Shown: positions 1 to 12,120, counted from the first letter of the stretch. The stretch is 64,000 nucleotides of DNA from Sitta carolinensis (GCA_032173965.1 CM063283.1:108090108-108154107); one strand, 5' to 3'. Made by a program: numbers and translations. The notes: generated by a model from the sequence alone, not told the origin.

Positions 1-506
1 GAGGTTACCATTGCTGTCAGGCCATGGGATTCAGCTGTCAGGAACAGCTGGGAGATGGCAAGGGACCCCACATTGCCAGGGGTGCCTGGATGCTGTGTCT
101 CCCCTCCCTGGCTTTGCTGCTCATTCCTGCAGCCACCAGCTCCCTGCCAAGGGCATCTCTGATGCCCAGTCTGAAACCTGGACTGCCTGGAACAACTTGT
201 TCTTGGAAAAAGTGCATTTGTGTGGTTAGACACTCTCTGCAGGGATATAGACAAGACATCAATGGTCCCAGACACACTCCTCAGTTCCTGGTTTCCTCAC
301 CTATGATCTGGAGATGTCCAGTTTTCCAGTATGCCCCATTTACCAGAATGGAAGTTGTCAAGAAGGGCTGGGAGCCTTGGGAGTCTCACATAGTTGATAG
401 TACTTCCCATTCCTGGACCAAGGCCAATCTGCTAACAAGGTCACATTTGGAGGATACTGAACTGGAAGACAGGATAAGCTAGGCTAGGCTACACTAGACT
501 AGGCTA
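1..506. other. Unannotated flank with no recognisable gene
   Basis: No recognisable gene or repeat is seen. A 152-codon frame (24-482, +) and overlapping frames on both strands are open, but none resembles a known protein and the composition is that of non-coding DNA. The last 30 bases (about 478-508) are a degenerate tandem run of CTAGG/CTAGA words that abuts the 3' end of the neighbouring CR1 element. It may be a decayed simple repeat at the insertion edge. Confidence 0.5.
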
Positions 507-1107
507 GGATAATTTAGGTTGAAAAAGATCTCTAAGTTCTTTGAGTCCAACTATTAACCCAACACTGCCAAGTCTACCCCTAAACCATGTCCCTCAGTGA
601 CACTTCCACAGGCCTTTTAAATTCCTCCCAGGATGGTGACTCATCCTGGCAGACTGTGGAAAGCCTGTTCCAATGCTTGAAAACCCTTTCCATGTAGAAA
701 TTTTCCTACTATCAAGCCTAAACTTCCCCTGGAGCAATCTGAGGTAATTTCCTCTCTACCTCTTATTTGGCGATTGGGAGAAAAGACAGATACACACCTG
801 GCTACACCCTTCTTTCAGGGAGTTGTGGAGAGCAATTAGGTTTCCTCAAGACTCCTTTTTGCTGGGTTAAATAACCCCAGCTCCCTCAGCCTCTCCTGGT
901 AGGACTTGTGCTCCAGACCCTTCCCCAACTCTGCTGCCTTTCTCTGGAGCTGCTCCAGCCTCTCAATGTCCTTCCTGAACTGAGGGGCCCAGAACTGGAC
1001 ACAGGATTTGAGGTGTGGCCAAGTGCAGGGGACAATCCATTCGCTAGTCCTGCTGGCCACACTATTGCCGATACAAGTCAGGATGTTTGTCTTGCACCAG
1101 GTGCTTA
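507..1107 (-). mobile_element. CR1 LINE 3' fragment, antisense, 5'-truncated
   Basis: On the minus strand this is the 3' end of a CR1 non-LTR retrotransposon. From 1060 to 836 the minus strand encodes the C-terminal end of the CR1 reverse-transcriptase polyprotein. Recognisable landmarks are VQFWAPQFRKDIERLEQLQR and KGLEHKSYQERLRELGLF. The typical order of the family is kept: ORF2 C-terminus, then the 3' UTR running to about 507. The frame is broken by a stop at about 836, where intact copies continue, and part of the segment at 1018-1030 is deleted relative to the family pattern as I recall it. The element is 5'-truncated, as most CR1 copies are, and is a dead copy. Homology beyond 1087 is weak, so the 5' limit is uncertain by about 20 bases. 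Confidence 0.93.
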
Positions 1108-1737
1108 ACTAAGGGGTGTTCTGCTCTTTGGAGTTTCCCACTTACCAACTGGTGCACCTCCTGTGACCTGCATAGCCTCAAGGTAAGTTTTAAAAGGTCA
1201 AAATAAATTGTTTTGACCTTCTAAGGCTTGGGGGAGAAATTGTTATTTCTATTCAGCACCACAGTTTTATTCCATGGTGGAATGAGATTTTTTGCACCTT
1301 TCACTGAAAATTTGGGATATCTTGTAAACTCACCATCCCTCAACCAGTTCTTCCCACGGCCCTTCCCCACAGCAGCTTTGCAGGCTCCTCTGGGGACGTT
1401 GCCAGATGGAAGGGATGCTTTCACATGAGAGTGGTGAGGAGAGGTTGTTCGATTCTCTCCTATATTTGCACCAACAGAAGCTAAAAAAAGAAATGCCTCC
1501 GTACCTACAGTTGCACTAAATATAACTATCTAGCTGGTGTTACATATACATTTTTAAAAGCGTGACATGTGATACTTGCAAAGGGTTGAGCCTGGAAAAT
1601 AAATTACAATGCCAGAGGGCCAGAGCTGTCAGTCACTCCATGCAAGCTAAACCATTGATTGATTTGGTCCTTGAGAGTGGCTGACTTTTCTCTTTGTCAT
1701 CCTCTGAAATAGTAAACTTACTATATTTTCTGGTTTA

Positions 1738-1738
<1 letters not shown>
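1108..1738. other. Unannotated non-coding stretch
   Basis: No gene is seen. Opposed frames of 66-67 codons at 1221-1428 overlap on both strands and look like chance. The stretch contains the inverted repeat described at 1194-1220 and nothing else that I recognise. Confidence 0.5.
1194..1220. repeat. Perfect 10-bp inverted repeat carrying AGGTCA/TGACCT
   Basis: The arms AAGGTCAAAA (1194-1203) and TTTTGACCTT (1211-1220) are exact reverse complements separated by 7 bases. Each arm contains a nuclear-receptor half site (AGGTCA at 1195-1200, TGACCT at 1214-1219). The 13-base spacing is not a standard receptor dimer spacing, so function as a hormone-response element is only a possibility. The symmetry itself is read directly from the sequence. 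Confidence 0.8.
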
Positions 1739-1778
<40 letters not shown>

Positions 1779-1797
1779 AAAATAGTAATAATAATAA
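1739..1797. repeat. Poly(A) run of 38 followed by short TAA repeat
   Basis: There are 38 consecutive A residues at 1739-1776, then an AT-rich linker and a short (TAA)n run to about 1797. A long A run next to a TAA microsatellite can be the tail of a retroposed sequence, but I recognise no element directly 5' of it (the preceding 100 bases match no family I know). It is therefore listed as a simple repeat. Confidence 0.95.
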
Positions 1798-2039
1798 CTG
1801 ACATCTGAAAATCCAGGGAGAGCCAAGGATGTGGTATAGAGATTTTGGTACACCTAGGGTTAAAACCTCCGGTCCGCAGCACCAGTGATATCAGTCACTA
1901 ATAGTAACCTTGCGTAGCTGCATGCATTAAGGTGGTATTGGATGATAAGGCAGAGGAGCGAGGCAATCTGTTGGGCTACAGCTGAAAATAGAGTCGCTTC
2001 TGCACAGGGAAAAGCTCCATCCCCTCCTGGCTCTTTCTT

Positions 2040-2305
2040 CAGAAATGAAAATGCACGGAGTCGTGCCGAGGGACGGGAAATCTGATCTCCCAGCGCTAAG
2101 AGCCAGGGTGGCACTCGTGGGAAGGATTTCAAGGTCACGGTGGCGATGCTATCAGCGGGACGGGGAGCCAGGCACAGCAGGTGGAGGCTTCACGGAGGTG
2201 GCGGTGCTGTCGAGGGAGATCATCCCACCCGATAGCTCTGGGAGCTGGGGGGCACCTTCAGCGCTTGTTTTGCACACGAAAGCACCGGAATCCGACCATC
2301 AAGGT
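2040..2305. promoter_or_regulatory. Small CpG-rich patch
   Basis: By eye, about 19 CpG dinucleotides lie within about 260 bases of GC-rich sequence, against a CpG-poor background. Observed/expected is roughly 0.8 by hand count. This is the density of a small CpG island or of a recently inserted, not yet CpG-depleted, sequence. Frames are open on both strands here (plus 2045-2320; minus 1860-2138), as expected when stop codons are diluted by GC. No core-promoter motif is obvious and no repeat family is recognised. Confidence 0.4.
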
Positions 2306-2637
2306 GACAGTGAGGGGTAAGGGGTGAGGTGCCTGTAGGTAACTGAGGTTACACAGCCCCCCACCCTCACACCCACCACAGTCCTGGAACATCCCCTTCC
2401 CCCACCGTCCTGGTAAGCCTCCTCCCGCTGCCAACAGGGCAGAGCCAGCCTGGCAACAAACCCTTGATTCCTTTTATCACATATATTCAAAGGCAAATAA
2501 ATGAAATAGCAGGGAATCGTGAGGTTTCACCAAGGCCCAGTGAACTCCTAGTGCAGTCTCGAAATTGCAGCTCTGTCAGGGTTTGGGCACAGGACCCTAC
2601 ATTTCCACTGGTACCCTTTGTTCCAGCTGTGCTCCAC
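2306..2637. other. Unannotated non-coding stretch
   Basis: No gene, RNA or repeat is recognised. C-rich runs at 2350-2410 are the only compositional feature. Confidence 0.5.
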
Positions 2638-2740
2638 CTACATTTCTAATCTTGGGCAAAGCACTTACCAGCTTGGCACCTCTGTTTACTCTTCTTCTTG
2701 TAGAACAATAAAAAGTCATGAACCTCTTCACAAGCTTACA
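2638..2740 (+). repeat. Ancient CORE-SINE/MIR-like fragment
   Basis: The string CTTGGGCAAAGCACTTACC, followed by a CCTCTGTTTACTC-type segment and ACCTCTTCACA, follows the order of the MIR-type SINE region (TTGGGCAA-TCACTT, then CCTCTGTTT-C-TC, then CCTC-CA). Divergence is high, as expected for a repeat that predates the bird/mammal split. The family is named from memory of the consensus and sub-family assignment is not possible. Confidence 0.45.
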
Positions 2741-4485
2741 TTAGAATTTCATAACCAATATTTATATGGGTCTTGGAGATCCCTAGCTGGGAGGTACTAC
2801 AAAGGGGGCCTCTACATCAAAGGTGCAAATATACACAAAAGTGTTTCAGGGAGTACAAGGACTGGCTTTTGCAAAGAGGCTCCTGAAGTGAGGGCAGCAG
2901 TGTGAGCAAAGGTTGCACAACCCAGCCAGGGTATGTTCCAAGGTGATACTGAGACCTTAACTAAGGCCTTTCTAGAGGGCAATGGAAATTTCACCCTGTT
3001 AAGAACAGGTGCAAGGCATTCAGAATGTCATAAATTTAATCTGGGCTACCTTTCCTGGATTATCTGATTTGGACAGAGAATTAAAAAATGCCACTTAACT
3101 TTGCAACAAGCACTCTGAGCTACCACTTTGTTTTTTCACCAGTCTTTTTTGTCCTCATTTTTTTGCTCTCCAGAGCTGATCTGGACACTTGAAAGCCTTC
3201 AGTCAAGAGCTTCTCTGATTATGCCAACACTTGTCAATCCCAATGGCAGAAATACTAACAGATCCTTGGTGCTCTTTTGTAATTAGGAAGCAAGTATATT
3301 CTTGCAATTTAAGCACTGGGGAGGTATGAGGGAGATGAGGATTAAATTTGCCCCAACAAAACCTTCTTACAGAAATTTTCATAATGCCAGAACTTTCTGT
3401 AAATACTTGTACTCCTGAATACCACATGGCTCGCATGGCTCCTATCCCACATTCAGTGAATTTTCCCCGTGACACCTAAAAATATATTTGTGGTGGTGCT
3501 GTCTACCTGCCCTGCTCTGTGCCCTGAAATCTACCTTGTATGTGTATATATACCTCTTGTCACAACCATAGGACTGTGAAGCTATAGACACTTAAGTAAT
3601 CTTACAATTTAAGGGAGTTAGGACACATCTTGTATTGTTTGTTATTTTGTTTGGCTTATTTTTCCAGCTTTTCTTTCCATTTCTCAGTTTTCCACTGCCC
3701 CTTGCTGGGAAACTGAGGACTGCCAGGGGCTGACACTCAGGTGTTTTCCTGGCTGCTAATTTGTACTTTAAATAAAAGGGAAAGTGAAGCTGATGCAGGT
3801 AGGGCTGGTGTGGTTCCATGGGAAGGAGAAGATGCTGCTCTACCCCACATTGGCCCTGAGCAGTGGGAAATTGAGCAAATAGCTGCCATCACTGCACACC
3901 AAAGCTGAACCCTACAGACCTGAAACACCCTGCCTAGCAAGGTGGGATCCAGAAAGTGAAAATGAACTGAGAAAAATGCAGCCAAGCCAAAGACATCTGG
4001 GAAAATCCTGCTGTTCTGCCTTCTTTTGCCCATTTCTCAGTGCAAGGTCCTAAAGGTTGTATCCTGAGTGGTGAGAGAGCAGTGCAATTTCCCTGGGACC
4101 ATAGCACTGCACTGGCTGCTGCCACAGCTTCTGTGGATGGGGTTTGTAGAGGGAGAAGAGGTTACTGCTGATGCAGGGGCAAGGAGGATCAGAGGAATCA
4201 TCTGAGAATTGATGTGGGTGCAGCTGCCTTTATTTCATTGTGACCAAGAGCCCTCATTGTGTAAGATACTTAACACAGTCCCCTGTTGGGCACTGAACAG
4301 TGTGCATGCATGGTGAAATAGAGCTATCATGGCTGCACCACTTCTACTGCTGCTTTCCTCAACCTGAACTTTCCTTGTGGCTTTGCTCAAAAGCCTTTTG
4401 TCATTCTAGAGCTTTCCAGCCAATGCTACTATGGCATTGTATTATTACAATTATTATTATTTTAATTATTAAATACATGATTTAT
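2741..4485. other. Unannotated non-coding stretch
   Basis: No gene is recognised. Short T-rich tracts at about 3128-3170 and a TG/TA-rich patch at about 3540-3555 are present. Minus-strand frames of 90-98 codons (3203-3475, 3737-4033) have no familiar motifs. Confidence 0.5.
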
Positions 4486-4491
4486 ATAATA

Positions 4492-4523
<32 letters not shown>

Positions 4524-4545
4524 TAATAATAATAATAATAATAAT
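4486..4545. repeat. (TAA)n microsatellite
   Basis: This is an almost uninterrupted trinucleotide array of about 20 TAA/ATA units with two 1-base phase slips. It is flanked upstream (4441-4485) by more degenerate TTA/AAT sequence. Arrays of this kind are polymorphic in birds. Confidence 0.95.
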
Positions 4546-6577
4546 CAGGCAGCATCACATTTAAACATTGAAAATAGGGGTTTTTATCTTCTGAGCTTGG
4601 TCAAAGAAAAAAAGACAACACACCACTACTTGATCACAATAAAATGTTTCAAACAGAACTTTAAAACATTTTCTAAAGTCCTTGTTTTAAGAAATATCAC
4701 ATCATGGCTTTCCACAGTGGCAAATCATGCAAGAAATCTAGGAGTAAATCACTTGCCCAGCAGATGCCCTGCCCAGTGTCTAGTGGTCTGCTCTTGGCCA
4801 TGCCAGGCTCTGACTTGCAGGTCTTTGGTGACCTCTGAGGCCAGGGGACAGAGTCTCCAGCCAGGCTGCACGCTGGATCAGGACACTTATGCAAAGAAAC
4901 CCTTGTAGGTGGCACAGTGATAGCCCTAGTGCAGGGATTTTCCTGCTCTCTAGCCACATGACAGGTCTGCCCCAGCACAAGGCAGTGGACCACATCCCAT
5001 GGTCTATCTGCCATGGTGAGCAGTGATAAAAAGGCTTTGGACTACATTGTTATGGTCTCAAACTGGCCGTGTTCCAGCCCTCCTTGCATGCAGAAAATGT
5101 TCAGGAAGGATAATCCTAGGGTCAGAGCATGAGACAAAAGATCAGGTGAATTGGTTGCCTTTAGGGATCAGTTGTAAACTCCCTGTGTGTCAGGGAAAAC
5201 AGACATATCCCTGCTTCGTCAGGCAGAAGAAAAATTTCCCCCTAACACAGACCAGGGCTGTGGGAAGTACCCAAGCAAAGATTCTTCCCTGGCTGCAGGA
5301 TCTACCCGAGCAAAGCTGCATCCTGCCATTCTTACTCCTGTGCTGCCTTTTTCTGCCCTGCAGAAGGGATGTAGAGCTGTAGCATAAAAGCAGGTCCAGC
5401 TTTCAATCCAGCTGCACACACAGAGACAGCAAGAAAGCTTGGGCACTCACTGTTTCCCTTACCCATCATTTCCATTTCTAGTGCTGCAACCAGATTTTGT
5501 GTTTATCTTTCTTGAAGCCCTTCAGTGCATGCTGAGACTTTAATGCCTGGAAGAGGTGTTAAGTAATGAGCCTCTTAAGTACAGATGCATCCCCTCAGGT
5601 ATCTCCTGGGTCTCCTGTGGGATCAGGCTCTTCCCTGCTTTTGCCACTGGCACAAGGCTGTGCCAGCAGGGTAACTGCTGCAAGGATTAAACTAGAGTCA
5701 CAATTAGCTCAAGATTTTGAGTACTGAGTCCAGGCCCTAAGGAAAGTGGCAGGAATCCAGAAAGGAGGTGGTACCCAGCAGCACAGAGGGTATTCTGAGA
5801 TAGTGTGGGCTCTGCAGGAGTGCTGCACACCACTGCTCTGAGCACCACAGATCTGCCCAGAGCTGAAACCCTGGGAGATCTGCGCTGTATCTGTTTTCCC
5901 TGTGGGTTTTGTATGCAAACACAACCCACAAATCTCACTTTTGAAGTCCTTTGCAAAGTTCAAAAGGAAGCATTGTTAGGGGTAACCCAGAGCCTCAGGT
6001 TGGTGTTGTCAAATCCCAGAGGAAAGGAGCCAGGAAAGGGTAAAGGGAAGTGGGAGGAGAGCTGAGGTTCCAGGAATTGTTAGCTGCACATACAGGAAAA
6101 ATAATACTGCCCTCCCTTTCTCCTTAGCAGCAGTGGAGATGCTTTGCTGTAAACACTGAAAACACGTCTCTGCTGAGATGCCTACACCTGCCCGTGCTTG
6201 CAACAGTGGTCAAGGAAAAGGCTGAATTCCCTTAAATCTGAGATGTTTGCCAAGCTGCACATTCGACAGAGAATAAATTGCTGGTAAAAGCTTCCCTCCT
6301 CCATCCTCTCCTCTGCATCAAATACTGACCATCGTGGAGCCCCATGGTCTCAGCAGTTTTGAGGCAGCTCCTCTCCCTCTCTGTCTCACAGAGAGCCAGG
6401 AGCTCCCGGGCACTCTCCAGTGAGCAGTGCTCCACTGACACTGCCTCCTGCTCCCTAAGGATGGAGATGCTCAGGAGCAGCAGGAGTGATTCCAGATGAC
6501 TTGCTAATGAACAGAGATATGACAGGAACATTGCCTACCTTTTATTAAAAAATAATTTCTAGATAAGAAATAGAGGA
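4546..6577. other. Unannotated non-coding stretch
   Basis: No gene, RNA or repeat is recognised. Frames of 119 codons (5023-5382, +), 105 codons (4697-5014, -) and 99 codons (6232-6531, -) are open without known motifs. The last is fairly rich in charged residues, but no splice signals frame it convincingly. Confidence 0.5.
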
Positions 6578-6579
6578 CT

Positions 6580-6600
6580 GGGGGGAGGGAGGGGGGGAGG
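6580..6600 (+). other. G-quadruplex-type G run
   Basis: G runs of 6, 3 and 7 (6580-6585, 6587-6589, 6591-6597), separated by single A residues, satisfy the G3-N1-G3-N1-G3-N1-G3 pattern because the 7-G run can supply two tetrad strands. Folding is a prediction from the pattern only. Confidence 0.6.
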
Positions 6601-7444
6601 TTCTTCCCAAATTACGTTTTCCAGGGGAGAAAATGCAAATTAGCAGAACAGTTCTTTTGGTTAGCAAACCAATTTCAAAATTTCTCATTCCTGGTTTCTT
6701 TGCAGACTCCTTTTCTGTGCAAAATGTAATGTCCCTGCACCTTGGGGTTGAATTTTGCTCAGTTTCATGGAGAAAATGAGTTTCTACCTCGCAACTCTTT
6801 ATGAGGATGCCAAAGACAATACTTTTATGTATTTCATAAGTCTTAATCCTATCTCCTCCAGAATTTCCAGTAATGTCTGTGAAAACTTTGTGGAATTGTC
6901 TCCATCATCTGCTGAAGAAATGCAAGGCCAAGAGTAGAAGCAATCATTCCATATCCCTCAAAGCAGTCTGACCCCGATTATCAAACATCCTGTTAGATAT
7001 GCTGGGACAAATTTAGTCCTCCTTTAAACTAATGCAACAGTGTTTAGAGGATTCTGGCTCACAGCCACTGATGAGTATCTATTTGCCATTGCTTAGACAA
7101 ATGACCTCACGACAAAAAGTATTATTCATCTGGGGGCTTTCTTTATGAAAACAGCCAATGGCATTTCATATGGGGTTCACAGGTTTAATTCCAATTCTAT
7201 TGCACTTGACACAGATTCCTTCATCTCCATGGGCTGTACAAGAGGACCCTTATGGACACACTGATTGCCATTTTTCACAGTTTTCACCTGCTTCTTTCTT
7301 GCACATTCTTGGCTTGGACAAACCTAAATGTTCAAGAGGAACTTATCTGCCACCTTGCTGAGGAAACAGTCAAAACAACAAAATAACTAGATTACAGTGG
7401 AATACTTTAGGGAAACACAATTTTAAATTTTGATCTGCCACAAG
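6601..7444. other. Unannotated non-coding stretch
   Basis: Nothing beyond ordinary AT-moderate sequence is recognised. Frames are short (60-67 codons). Confidence 0.5.
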
Positions 7445-7490
7445 CTCCCAGTATGACACTGGGTAAGTTACTTAGGTCTGGGTCTATTGC
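7445..7490 (+). repeat. Possible MIR-like scrap
   Basis: The segment reading GACACTGGGTAAGTTACTTAGG resembles the conserved MIR-type piece (GAC-CTGGGCAAGT-ACTTA). Only about 30 bases match, so it may be chance. Confidence 0.25.
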
Positions 7491-10400
7491 ACCTAATTCT
7501 TGCTGTATCACTGGAAGCTCCTATGGTAGGAGTAATGTCTGCATCAGAAAGCTCTGCTGCCTTGAGGGCCAGGGAGGGAGCTGGGAGTTTGAATAAAATA
7601 CCCTCCTTTGATACCTGTGTTTCACCATGGACTATGCAAGAAATTTAGTCTGCTGGCTTAGACACTTCTGCTTCTTAAAGACAACTAGGAAAAGTCCAGG
7701 CTTTGACTTTTGCATGGGGTGGTTCCAAATGTGAATAGACACTCAGCAGCACTGACAAAAATATTAAATATAGTGAAATTATGGGATCCATCCTTCTGTT
7801 CCTGATAGAGTGGGGACTGTGCAGACTTCAGAAGAAAATCTGAAGGTTCGTTTGAATGTTGACACAGAAGTTGGCCTGGGTCTTTTAAATCTGCACAGCA
7901 CCTTATGTTTCAGAATATCCTAACCCCCTCAAAATTCTACAATAATATTAATGAGCCTCTAGAATAATGGTGTAACGGACTTTTGTAGCCAGGATAATTG
8001 CAGGTCAGAAGAGAGAATATTGCCTCTTTCCACAAGACTTGCCTTGCTTTGGAAAACACAATTTGAGATTAAAGTTTGAGAATACATCCCAAAGTCCACA
8101 CTTGGGATGATTTGTGAAATTCAATGTGAGCATTTGCAAAATGCTCATGTTTACATTTCTCCTGGCCTCTTGCTGTCTTCCATCATGAAGTGCAGGTGTT
8201 AGAGCACAACTACAACCACGCTGCACTCTCTGTGCTGTTATGAGCTTTTGATCACTTTAATCACTGTGCTTAAGAGTAGCTTGATCTATTTTTTCCAACT
8301 AATTTGACATTCTACAAGGTAAGAAGGTAATTAGTGATGTCTGCTCTACTGAAAGGGTATGGAATTTCACTTATTCCCCCTAGAGCTTTACATCTACATT
8401 GTTAGATAGAAAACAATGCTTCTTTCTTAAGGAATGAGAAGTAAAAGACAACTTTGAGTAACCCGATTATGCAGCTTGCCCACATTTTGTTTTAGCTCTG
8501 CCTTTGATGCTATGCAAAGAATGAATTTTAGCTTTCCTTTGCCCTCGTCAATCCAGCTGCTGGAGTAGTCAGTGCGAGTTACCTGCACATCTCTCTCTTG
8601 TGTATGTTTGCTGACTTCATTTGGCAACAGGCTCAGGTACATGGCTGGAAACAAGGTTTTCTTGTTTGGGACATGTTTTGCACCCCTAGGAAGTTATAAG
8701 CAGGACGTTCTGCTGCTTTTACTGCCTGATCTTATCTGAGCCACTTAGAAGGTACCAGCTGTCTATTAGCTAATTGCACAATTTGTGTGTGCTTGTGTAG
8801 GCTTTCATAAAAGATAGGAATGGTATCAGTGGGATAATGCTTTCACCTTCCCCAGGGGACTCTCTGGCTGTGTGACCTGACAGTGTTACACGGCTCATTG
8901 CAGAACAACACTGGTCTGCTGCCTCCTGAGGAGAGAATCTGACCTTTGTTTAGACAAACCATCTGCTTTCTCTGCTCTCTCTCTCTCTCACAGTCTCTGA
9001 TCTATGGTCACAAAGGAAAAGGAGTGGCCAGCAAAACTTCAAACACCAAAAAACATTTCAGCCTGAATTTGCTGTGGTGCCTGGGATCCCAGCCTCCCCT
9101 GGGAGATGGTGGTTGTATCAGAGCTCTCCAGCGAGTTCCCAAGGAGGAGATGCTTTTGTAGATAGACAGGCAGTTTCTTTCCTCTGAAAACCAGGGGCAG
9201 GCTGGATGGCAGGAGACGCTGCTTCAGAAGCTCCTTTCCAGGTTTTGATGATCAGCACACTTCCAGTGCCAGCAGCACTCTCAAACCCGGTGCAGGACTG
9301 CAGAGTTGGTTAAACATTTGCACTCTCTCACACAGGTGCCCTCTCACCCCTGCCTTTTGCAGAGGTGCAGGTGGCCCATCCCTCCCCATCAGCCCACAGC
9401 TGCACTGCTGGGAAACGAGATCCTGTGAGGTCAGTGCTGAACCCAAGAGCAGTTCCCTGCACTGCTTCACTCTTTTAAAGTGTGATGGTGAGAAGGCCTT
9501 GAATGTGTTGAGATTCCCCTTTCCCTGGTTTCTCTCAGGGCAGCAGCTGCCATGTATCACTGCCCCCAGAAATGGGCAGGTTTCACCAGGCAGATTCAGC
9601 TGAGCTCAGAACAGCAGGGACAGAGGCAGGGGGTCCTCAGCTCATCAGGACACTGCTCTTCCATTCTCTTCAGTTTCCTTCTCTCCATAGATATGGGGTG
9701 CTGTAGTTGAGAAAGCAAAGAGGAAAGAGGATTTAGGTCCATCACAAGACACCTCAAGGTCTACCTCAAGGTAGGGCAAATGTACACCATTTCACTAAAC
9801 TTTCAAATTTTAGTTTCTTTTTAGAATTGGAATGGTTACTTCTGCTCATTTAAATCCTGCAGCCTCCCTAGCTGGAGTAAAGAGCCTTGTGTAGCACACA
9901 CAGCTCTTTGGAGCATTGCAGGGCTTTACTAATCCTTTGCCTCTAGTTTACAGTAGTGTGCAGAGTTCTCAGAGAGTTCCCCAGGCCCCATTGTGCAGGT
10001 GCTGGACTGCAGACAAATCCAGCCCTAGAGGGGTTGGGGATGGCTCCAAGTCTTCCAGCTGCTCTCACCAGCCTGGGAGTGACAATTCTAAAGCTCCTGG
10101 GATCAGCTGATGCCAGCAGGGATTGAGCTGAGAGGTCCAGAGCTGCTCACAACACTGAACTGCAGTCCCTATTTAGCTTGTAGAGTAAGGCACAAAATGA
10201 GGGTTGCCTGTTGCTACTGCACAGGGTCTGTTATGCAACAAATTTTGTTGTAAATAAATGGCCAAGTCCCCAGTGCTCCCCAGATAGTAGGATTTCTTCC
10301 ACCAGCATATTAGCCTGTCCATGAGAAGGACAGGAGACAGACAGCTGTGTGGGAATGGACAGTTGTAGTGTAGGATTCTTCTTATTCAAGAGCTGCTGAG

Positions 10401-10979
10401 ATGTTTGATCTTACACTACAGAAACCACAAAATTCAAAGGCAGTAGGATCCAGGTCATAAGGAAGCGAAGATGGGAAAAAAAATCAATCCACCTTATCAA
10501 ATAAACGTGTGTCTGGAACCACATGCCTAAGATAGTGATGTTATTCCTTTGCATACATAAAAATTAACAGTCTGCTGAGAATCAGTGGGTTTTCATTATG
10601 ATGAAATCCTAGGGAGCCCATGTGCTGTCTGTCCCTTTTTGGAGCTGGTGCCTGCGGTGCCCTCACTGGAGCCAGGGCCTGAGATCTTTGTCACGGCCAC
10701 CTCACTGCCCTCTCTGCTCTTCCTCCCTCTGCTCTTCCAAACAGAGATCCAGGCTGCAGTGAGGGCCAATCCACAGAACTCCCCATGTGGCCAACCCCTA
10801 AATATCTTAAATGTTGCATAAGGAGCACAGTGGGGCTTTTTTTACACAGACAAGGCTTTGCATTTGCTGGCTTTTTGCTGTAATAAATCGGCAGATGATG
10901 CTCTAATGAGAGCAATAATGCACCCACCCTATTGCCTTCGATCACTTACGTGCTCTTTTGCAGCTTTGTGAAAGGCTCT
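7491..10979. other. Unannotated non-coding stretch
   Basis: No gene or RNA is recognised. A short (CT)n run lies at 8975-8989. Frames of 102 codons (9252-9560, -) and 75 codons (8427-8654, -) carry no known motif. Confidence 0.5.
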
Positions 10980-12120
10980 AAAAGCTTTCACCAGACACAT
11001 TGTCTGATTTTTAGGGAGTGTTGCTAGCACTGGTTACCCTAGACAGGCAGAAGCTTGTTTCATCCCACATGGCTGCTGCTACAATTAATGTCAGGCTAAG
11101 TGACCAATAATTAGTCTGACCCGAGAGGCTCTGTTTCCAGAGATTTTCCAACAATTTCAGCAGCAGAGGCTGCCTCAAAGCAGCCTGTCCAAATGGAGAA
11201 TTTCAATCAACTCCTTAACGGGTGGTATTCTGGGGCGCAATCAATTGGCATCAGATGCACTGTGCCATTTGGCACCTGCTGATGGTCAGCACCAGTGACT
11301 CTGTCTGTACTGTCCTCCTGTGACAGGGATCTGTGTTCTCCAGCATTTTCTACTCAGAGATACATGTGCAAGGGATGGAGAAGCGTTTCAATTTGCTCAG
11401 TTGTTTCCATTTGTTCAGTTCTCCAGCTACAGGCTCAGAACCGTCTTTACTCTTGGTTAAAAAAGTTTCTTGGCAGCTCACATGAAGTCCCATGGGTGAT
11501 TATCATCAGGTTGTGATTAAAATGATCCACCAAACAGCTGTTTCTTCAGAAGGAATGTATTGTTTCATTAACCTGTAAACCCACAGCAATTAAATTTGGG
11601 GTTTGAAACTACAATAACAAAAAGCTGTCTGCATGCTATCTCGCTTTTGAGTGTGCCATTTCCCATGTGCTCTGCTTGTCTCCTTTTCCTGCAGCATCTC
11701 AGTGTGAGGGACAGAACTGACAGGTGATCTTTTTCGACTTTCAGTTTACCTTTGTCTGCTTTAGGACCCACAGCCAGCCTCTCCTTATTTATGCATCTTT
11801 ATCTGAAGGGGAATCGACTCTATTTTAATTGCACATGAACGGGATGATAATAAAATGTTAATTACTTTTTCTTCCCGTGCACTGATCTCTATCTGGCAGA
11901 ATTTGCCCTTGATGATCCCAGAGCATCAGCACCATTGCAGACAAATAAACGCGGACATGCCGCTAGCATGAGAATCCAGGGATCTCCCCCATTGTTCCCA
12001 GGCTGTTCAGTGCTTTTCCATTTCAGCAGCTGCATGCAGCATCACTGATGTGGAACTGCTCAGCACGTATGCTAATACCAGTATGCACTATACCAGCAAT
12101 CCCTACATGAGAGCTAATGT
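10980..12120. promoter_or_regulatory. Enhancer-like AT-rich tract (conserved-element candidate)
   Basis: Two sub-tracts (about 11000-11290 and 11780-12110) have the look of conserved non-coding elements. They are free of repeats and rich in homeodomain-type ATTA/TAAT words (for example GTTAATTAC at 11857-11865 and CAATAATTAG at about 11104). They also carry isolated CpGs retained in an AT-rich setting. No coding frame spans them. Conservation cannot be measured from one sequence, so this is an inference from composition and motif density. Confidence 0.25.
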
